Shown here: in pieces, positions 57,401 to 64,000 of the stretch
Layout: every line of letters begins with the position of its first letter
Numbering within the stretch: the first letter of the stretch is position 1
DNA from: Chara braunii
Taxonomy: Eukaryota > Streptophyta > Charophyceae > Charales > Characeae
Length of the DNA: 64,000 nucleotides
Reading direction: 5' to 3'
NCBI GenBank assembly: GCA_003427395.1
Contig: BFEA01000013.1
Location: 6,034,041 to 6,098,040, forward strand
Program-made: the position numbers and the translations under genes
Notes under the pieces: model-generated
Seen by the model: the letters and a program-made list of their open reading frames with translations, nothing else
Told to the model about the DNA's origin: nothing
Databases searched by the model: none

Positions 57401-59150
57401 TCCCGCCACCTTCCCACATCCCGTTTTTCTACAAAATCCCACTCTACTAACTCTCCTCATAATCTAACTACATATTCAGGGTCGCTCACCCCGAAAACCC
57501 CCACTTTACTTCTTGTTTCGCCTAATTCCTCCAAGAATCGAGTTAAATCACTAACTTCCTCCTCGCAATATCCAGCTTCGCACCGTCTCTGCCTATGTTC
57601 GTCTTTTGTCTTCATCTGTCCCTGGCGCGGATCCGCGCCTAAGTTCACTCCACTCCCTCGCCCCTTCCTTTAGTCCTCTGCTCTAACTCTAGTTTTTCAT
57701 CTCCTTGTCTCTCTCCTCCCCCTCTTCACCTCTCCTTCACTTATCTTTCTCCTCGTTATGCCCGCCCCACCATTATCTTCTTAGTTACTTGCTTCCCCGA
57801 CATCGGCCTCCCCTTTGCAATGTTCGCTCTCTTAGCTGCGCGATCACGCTGGTCAACAGCCCCCGCCATTCCGAGGGAAACTTTGGAGGAACCCACTACT
57901 AGACGGTTCGATTAGTCTTTTGCCTGCATACCCGAGTCCGACGAGCGCTTTGCACAATAGCATCGCTGCAAGCCTTTACCTTAGCGCCTATGATACCGGT
58001 CAGTGCCAATCCTACTTCACAGCGCACGGTCACACCATCGTGCGCTAAGCTGTCCTACGACTACAGCTACCCTGCAGGAAACTTCGGAGGGGACCAACTA
58101 TTGGCTGTTCGATCTGGTCTTTCGCCCCTATACCCAAGTACGATGTGTACGTCAATATCGGTGCGAGCCTCCTCTTGAGCGCCCCTGATACCTCTCTGCG
58201 CACGCATGGTTCGGACAACACTGATGTGCCTTTTCAGATGGGACAAAGCCCTGGTCGCCCAGAGCAATAGCGATTTGGTACTTTGCTGGTCCCATGGCGC
58301 CGGGCGTGCGGCCTATGCTCGGCCGTTGTGAAGAGTAGAAGGGCGCGGGGCCCACAAAACCTTGCAACGTGATCCCAAGTGGAGCAGGTCCCACTGTAGA
58401 TCTTGGTGGTATTAGCAAAACTCAGATAGGAACTTTGAAGACCGAAGTGGGGAAGAGTTTTATGTGCAAAGTCAAGCATTCAACTGCGACCGCTAACAAA
58501 ATGGGCACATAAATGATGCATCTGGGAGCTCGGCAAAATCTGTGTGACGAGTCTTGTTCCTCACGGGCCCCGACGGGCATGCTCCCACTCAGTTCCTTCT
58601 GCAGATCGTGGTTGGCGGACGCCACACCTACAGAGAGGCGCCCAATGCTCAACTTTTCTTCCGTCTCGAGGGCCAGTCACCCATCGGCTGGCATGCACGT
58701 TGACTTTCTCGGTCCGCGTTTCAACAATTCATGGGTGTATCAATCGAGCTACGTCTGTCGGTCCACGTTTCAACAATTCATGGGTGTATCAATCGAGCTA
58801 CGTCTGCCGGTCCCGATTGGTAGCCTAGGAGAACACAGAAAAATATATATAATAATAATAATAATAATATCTCCGAATCAACAATGTCGTGGGTGCGGGA
58901 CCGTCTGCCAGTCCCGCACCCACGACATTGGTGCCGCGTCTCCGAATCGGGACCGACAACTAGATTAAACTTCATTAAAGTGATAAAAATAACAGTAAAA
59001 ATAGAAATACAACCGTGCTTTTGGGGAAGGGAGACCATCAGTGCCTCTTTTCAGTTCCTTCGACCGGGCCCACGAATGGGCCAGCAACAAAAACCGAACG
59101 GGCCGAACCCTCAAACCCTCGATGTCTTCAGCCTCTCCAATGTTTCATCA
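54480..59150 (-). other. Copy D, 5' half without genes
   Basis: No gene recognised. It holds the conserved module (54730-54880), GCCCCGCAATGGTGGCC (54988-55004) shared with copy A (11626-11644) and B (47070-47086), CT tracts (56295-56335), the region like copies B and C (57300-57560), a 49-bp tandem duplication (58717-58810) and a strong inverted repeat (58882-58930). Open frames in this stretch are short and unlike any family I know. Confidence 0.55.
58882..58930. repeat. Perfect 20-bp inverted repeat
   Basis: Arms CAATGTCGTGGGTGCGGGAC and GTCCCGCACCCACGACATTG enclose CGTCTGCCA. TCTCCGAATC lies on both sides (58870-58879 and about 58939-58948), so a small foldback may have been inserted with flanking duplication. 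Confidence 0.85.
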
Positions 59151-59159
59151 CTACTGGCC

Positions 59160-59228
59160 GCTACCCTCGATCCTTGTACCTTCACTTTGAAAATCCAGTA
59201 CCATAACCAATAGTGCTAGTGCCCAAGG
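59160..59228 (-). ncRNA. tRNA-like block (copy D)
   Basis: On the minus strand GCACTAGCACTATTGGTTAT (A-box-like) is followed by GTACTGGATTTTCAAAGTG and AAGGATCGAGGGTAG (B-box-like). It matches copy A position for position better than copy C. Confidence 0.5.
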
Positions 59229-59787
59229 CTGAGACGGACTTCTGCAAAATTCAATATAAACTATTGCCGCACGGCACGCGGTGCTACCAAAATACCCCAA
59301 GGCCACTCCTTCGCCTACGGACCAAACTCACGACTGCTGACCTATGGCGCCCGCTGCTCATAGAGTCCGGCCCCGTCCATGACTGTCAACCTCCCGCGTC
59401 CACCGCGCGGCGGTCCCTGCTCGCATTCTATTCCGTCTCGTATGCTTCAATCGCCGCCCAATAGTAACATTACTGCCTAATGACTTCTTTCATATGAGCG
59501 CACAGGCACCATGGTCACTTGAATATAAAGAAAATTCTTCCTAGTTTTTCGTCAAAAATCAAAATTTTGTCCGCGGAAACGTCGACTCAATAACATCAAA
59601 ATAAAAATCATCACGCGTGCCTCAAAACTGCGCGCTCACACACTCTCTACTTCCAGTCAACCATTCAGTCAGTGTGAACAAAATGCAACCGCAACTCGTG
59701 CAGTGTACTCAAATTTCGAACAAAACTTATTTTCTGCCACTTGCAAAAACCAGGGCGGATACCCTTGTAAGTGTATTCGCACCGACA

Positions 59788-62700
59788 GCTTACCGGACCT
59801 TATTAAGCGACGTCCCCGTCGCTTCGAATAATCAAAAGCTATCAGCTTATCCATAATTCCAAATGCTGACGAGAAAAGATCCACTCTGATCAGCCAACTT
59901 GACTCCGTTTGAGGATCTTATCAAATGACCCTCGGTCACGACTAATCACTGTCAGGGTTTCAACCTGGACCTTGGACACAGGGATACTTGATCCGTACTA
60001 CAATGTTAAGTTTGTTTCAAGTAGCCATTGATAATCCTCTCCCTTTGTCCTAGACATCAGCTGCCTCATCATTGGGTGTCCTGTTTAGTCATCGTCCTGC
60101 ATGCAGGGTCATAACTTAGGACGCGGGCCCTAACCGAGACCTTTTAAAGACATTCTCGCCTTTCTCACAAAGTATTCACAGAAATATATAACTTTTATCA
60201 CAGATCCCTCCTGCAGTCTAGTACAGGAGGTCCATGTCTCCATCTTGGCCCACCATAATCTGGTTGATCGAGCCAGATCTATAGCCCGTCTTGTTATTAT
60301 ATTAGCGACGGTGCCCTCGTTTGTTGCGCAACGATAGGCGACTTTCTTGATAAAACAAACTATCAGGACTCTCCCAAAAAACGACAGACTCGACTTTTAT
60401 CCCTCCGACATCCCGCAGGAATAAAACTCTCTGAGGCGGCCACACCCCTCAAGCCTTACCCTTTGGTGAGCCGTGGGTCCGCTGCCAGGTTACGTCGGTC
60501 AGCAGCCAACACTAGCGGTTGCACCCTAGTGATGCCAGATTAACCCCTAGTTGGGTCTCATATGTGTCTTAAGATTAGCATCATAGTGACTGGACGGTGT
60601 GTCGCAATAATCTCTGGCCTACTGCGAGGCTACGCAGAGGTCTCTTTTCACTCAAAAGACATTTACCAGTTCTCTGTGGGATAACATAGAGAGTTCGGCG
60701 CCCTCTCCAAAATCCACAAAAAATCACCGCCAAATTCACAAGGTCCTGGCCTCCCACTTGATCAGAGTAAGGCAGACCACACATCTTAAAGACATCTCTC
60801 AAAATTTCACCAATTTGCGACCTTCCAAAATTTCACCAATAAATAACAAGTTTCTTGGTCTTTCTCGTCAGACTTTATCATTCAAACCGTTTTCCATGCT
60901 ATTTCAAAACATTTAACCACCTTCCACTTTTGAAGGGGACTCACTCATAAAATCTCACAACCACCTCCTTCATGGAGGGTAATCAATCATAAATTCTTAC
61001 AACCACCTCCCACATGGAGGGGAGTCAACCATAAACACTCATTACTGAGAGACCAACTTGTGGGTCCTCGTCTCAACTCAACAAATAACATTCGGCATGG
61101 ACAAGCATTTGAGTCTCAAAGACTTATAAGTCCCTTGGGACTTTTCACACTTTTTCCCCAGACGAACTGTGCTCCTCTTTCTTATACTCGAGCCTATTGT
61201 CTGTCCGTAGGCAGATTGCGCGAGTATACCAAAGAGTAGACAGTTTACACATTTCACATTTACACAACACACGAGATGCATCATTTACACCTCTCACACA
61301 AAAAAATCATCATATATTAGGATAAACCCACACATGTGAGAGCGATAGTGATCGCCAGACAAAGAGGGGTACACACATACTTAGAATTGAACAACCTGGA
61401 TTCAAAAATAAGCGGGGTAATCCCTATGTCACCAATATATTTAACGTTGGAAAAAATCCCAACTCAAAATAATCCGGAACGACCATAATATCACTAAATA
61501 CCACACAAACGTGTTACGGCCCCAATAACCAAAATCGGGGAATGGTCTCAGTCGGAATAATATCGCAGACGTCAGCTTAGAGACGAATTACCACGCTCAG
61601 TTCGTATAGATCATACAATCAAACTCTATCAAGACTTAGTATCACCCTAATCCTTACATTATTCATAAACAACCTGCTCACTCCACTCTGAGTTAGGGAA
61701 TCCGATACTCGAGGAAAAGAGTCACCCTCATTTGTGTGCAAATATATAAATCTTAAAAGAGAGCAATATTATCTCAATCCACTTTCAGTACCAGTTCTAC
61801 ATATACTTAATTGAGGGAGTTATACTACTCGCCCAATACTCAAAAAAAAAAAACTGATCATTCATTTCTCGCTCCCAAAACCATCTCACTAAATCACTTG
61901 TCCAAGATACTAATACACATTGGCCAAGTTAGTCCTAGTATGCCCCATATGCATGACTATCTGTAAGGATTATACCTCAGAGTCAGTCTGTCTTGTCATA
62001 TCCTTACCGGACCTTATTGCTAAAACTGCATTCACTCTTTAAAATTTATATTTTTCATTGATTCTAACCATCTAATAACAACAATAATATATATTGTAAT
62101 GCTATGTATCATAATGGGAAAATAATAATCATGAATAAATAATGAGGTCATGATCAAGTGAATTTTGTTAACCATGAAGACCTTCAAATGTCAAATGAAC
62201 ATATTATATTCGACTTCTCAGACTTTTACATTAATATATTGTGTCGAGGGGCAGTGTAATCCTTTCTCAAAGGGATAACATTTTATTTCCTAAGTCTCGC
62301 TCAAAGTTCAAGCCTCACTGTATCTCCCTCCGATTCCAGCACTGTCACCTTGCAGACCCTTGCCAATAAGGTAGCCAACCTCACCATACATACTCCGGGA
62401 TGCGTTGTCCCTTCGCACGCAGATGAACCCACTTGATACAAAAAATAGTTGGGGATTCATCCCCTACCTCTCTGTGGCCACCAGTAGCTGCCTCCCTCAC
62501 AGACCATGGTCTGACAAGGTCCAAACACTTTCCTCCTATTCAGTAGTAGTGTAGTCATTTTACCCCAAAGGATCAAACGACAATACCCCACTATGGACCA
62601 GGAACATAGTTCCGGCATGGGTCTCACTACCACCTACAAGACAAATTATAATTTCTTCAAAGCCAACATTTAGGGAAATGGTAACTTAGGATTGCAACTT

Positions 62701-63364
62701 TCTTTAGCGTAGACTTCACACATTAACCATTTTCTTGTGAAATCCACTTTCCCAAAAAACTGGTCACTCCATTCACTTCCGAATCCGCATCGGGCGTGGA
62801 TTCTGTGTAACACTTCTACCCCTTTTTTAGAAAGTTAAACTATGCATATAAATTCATAATAAAATAGATATAACTGGATAATTTCAGATTGACTAGCTTA
62901 TATAGATAAAACTCAGAAGAATTGTATTTAAATAAATAAAATCAGATAGATAGTTCATGTGGCTAGTCATAAATGAGTAAACCTCAAATAAATGACATCA
63001 CGTACAAATAATTACATGAGTTTGCATTTAAATAAGCTTACTTAAATATATGTTGACGCAAATGAATTAATTTCATACATAGACTCAAAGGGTTAAAATG
63101 ATAAACTTAAGTGTTTGGTTAAATAAAACATTTCTGGTTTCCCTTACAGAAGTCTTTTGGTAAGAGGAAAATACCACTTCCTAACCCAAGTCATTTCCTA
63201 TCGCTAGTATACCATGACACTGCCATTCAACAGTGCAATCCACTACAATCATCATCACATCACTCATTTATTTAATGCCATGAATAAAGATTGTCGTTCA
63301 GCCTAGATCATCAGCCTACAGTTAACCTGGGTTCGTTCTCTTAAGGAACCCGGTAGGCAGCCGA
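59788..63364 (-). other. ORF-free internal region between copies D and F
   Basis: 3.6 kb without recognisable gag or pol. It lies between the primer site of copy F (63365-63384, minus) and the 5' end of copy D, the place of the internal region in a minus-strand LTR element. It is AT-rich and without long open frames. It includes covarying CCACCTCC/GGAGG hairpins (60915-61030). No clear polypurine tract is seen before copy D. Confidence 0.5.
60915..61030. repeat. Roughly 50-bp repeats with CCTYC/GRAGG hairpins
   Basis: Three units: CCTTC-CACTTTT-GAAGG, CCTCC-TTCAT-GGAGG and CCTCC-CACAT-GGAGG, each preceded by AACCA and followed by TCAACCATAAA-like sequence. The T-A pair in the first is C-G in the others. 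Confidence 0.65.
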
Positions 63365-63384
63365 GATCCCCGGCAACGGCGCCA
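63365..63384 (-). promoter_or_regulatory. Primer-binding site for tRNA-Asp (perfect)
   Basis: The plus strand GATCCCCGGCAACGGCGCCA equals the 3' end of plant-type tRNA-Asp including CCA. On the minus strand it is therefore a 20-nt primer-binding site, 2 nt after the end of copy F. Confidence 0.9.
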
Positions 63385-63386
63385 CC

Positions 63387-64000
63387 TATCGAGCGCATCG
63401 GGCCCGCAAGGGGGACCCTCCCAGCTGCGTCACGCAGGATTTTGTAGGACTTGTCGTGAAGAGCGTTTGCCGCTCCGGCAAGTGTGCGTCAGCCGTACCT
63501 CTCGCGAGCCCCTACGACAGGATAGGGTCACGCGAGGCACGTCTTACCTCCACCTACGGGAGTTGTCACCATCCCCTGGTGGGCGCATCCCCGCCGAGCT
63601 ACCGAACCACGTGCGAAGGCTTCCCGTATGCAATCGCAGAGGTGGCTCGACCGAGGGCGTTTCTCGTTCGCTGTAGCATAGGGGGTACGCGCGGTCAACG
63701 CCCCTCAATCGGGCTCGTACGCGAATTGACACATTGGGGGGCTGAGGTCCCACGACTCGTCGTCGGTCGACTAGGACGCATCCTACATACCACGCGTTAC
63801 ACCACAACACTCACACACACGGAAGGACATAAAACAAACAACACAACAACACAACAACACTCCTAGCCCCTTCAGTGTCCAACCTATAACCTTTTAAAAT
63901 GAGAGTCGGTTAGGCGTCGCGCGTGAGACTTAAGATAAAATCGCGCGGGCGCAGGGCTTTCTCATATCGACTAGCCATGCAAGCATACACAAGCAGTCGT
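63387..64000 (-). mobile_element. Long repeat copy F, terminal segment (cut by window end)
   Basis: On the minus strand it ends GCGCTCGATA followed by a 2-nt spacer and the primer site, so it is the 5' LTR of a minus-strand element. It is closely similar to copy D. The rest of the LTR lies beyond 64000. Confidence 0.8.

Larger units (their letters stand above)
50941..59787 (-). mobile_element. Long repeat copy D: candidate giant LTR, 8.85 kb
   Basis: On the minus strand it begins TGTCGGTGCG (59787) and ends GCGCTCAACA (50941). It contains the 5' motif, tRNA-like block, CT tract, conserved module, long hairpin array, 120-bp repeats, hairpin beta and terminal segment in the standard order. A U6-like sequence is not recognisable. 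Its terminal segment is very similar to copy F, which begins at 63387 with a primer site. D and F may be the 3' and 5' LTRs of one minus-strand element. No matching target duplication is seen at its own ends. Confidence 0.6.

Overview
The window looks like transposon-dominated intergenic DNA of a plant-lineage eukaryote. It has plant-type Ty3/gypsy polyproteins, primer-binding sites matching the 3' end of plant-type tRNA-Asp, U6-snRNA-like copies, a hAT-type DNA transposon, a Penelope-like retroelement, long microsatellites and two runs of N. There are no bacterial operons and no intact host gene that I can support. A charophyte alga such as Chara is my best guess from protein style and repeat density. 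That is inference, not proof.

Layout. 1-2.6 kb: three successive minisatellites (81, 92 and about 91 bp units) and a GAA/GAG tract. 2.6-6.4 kb: non-coding DNA with repeated small hairpins. 6.4-8.1 kb: the decayed 3' end of a chromodomain-bearing Ty3/gypsy element with its polypurine tract and LTR start. 8.1-16.6 kb: a very long repeat (copy A) that begins TGTCG, ends CGACA and is followed 2 nt later by a tRNA-Asp primer-binding site. It contains a tRNA-like block, a U6-like block, an array of small hairpins and a nested hAT element. 17.0-25.0 kb: decayed gag, pol and an unusual third, Gag-like reading frame. 25.5-29.1 kb (copy E, minus), 37.9-43.7 kb (C, minus), 44.9-50.8 kb (B, plus), 50.9-59.8 kb (D, minus) and 63.4-64 kb (F, minus, cut by the window) are further copies of the long repeat. 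29.2-35.4 kb holds inverted repeats, microsatellites and a gap. 35.5-37.9 and 43.7-44.9 kb are two parts of one Penelope-like element with an N-terminal GIY-YIG domain, split by copy C.

Main result. Copy C interrupts one Penelope-like reading frame exactly. It has TGTCG...CGACA ends and a 4-bp ACGT target duplication, and frame is restored if one copy of the duplication is removed. In two other copies (A, F) the CGACA-type end is followed by a 2-nt spacer and a tRNA-Asp primer site. The simplest reading is that the whole 5.8-8.9 kb unit is a giant LTR. Each copy carries, in the same order and orientation as far as it is preserved, a tRNA-like block, a U6-like block, conserved hairpins and an array of hairpins. 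Within one array the core is nearly the same in every unit, but the flanking arms differ between units and stay complementary within each unit. Such covariation is expected of selected RNA or cruciform structure. The core differs between copies. I know of no described element with this architecture.

The elements work, or worked, as retrotransposons: tRNA-Asp-primed reverse transcription, a gag-pol-ORF3 internal region in the 16.6-25 kb element, and an ORF-free, probably non-autonomous internal region at 59.8-63.4 kb between copies D and F. All coding regions carry stops or frameshifts in this assembly.
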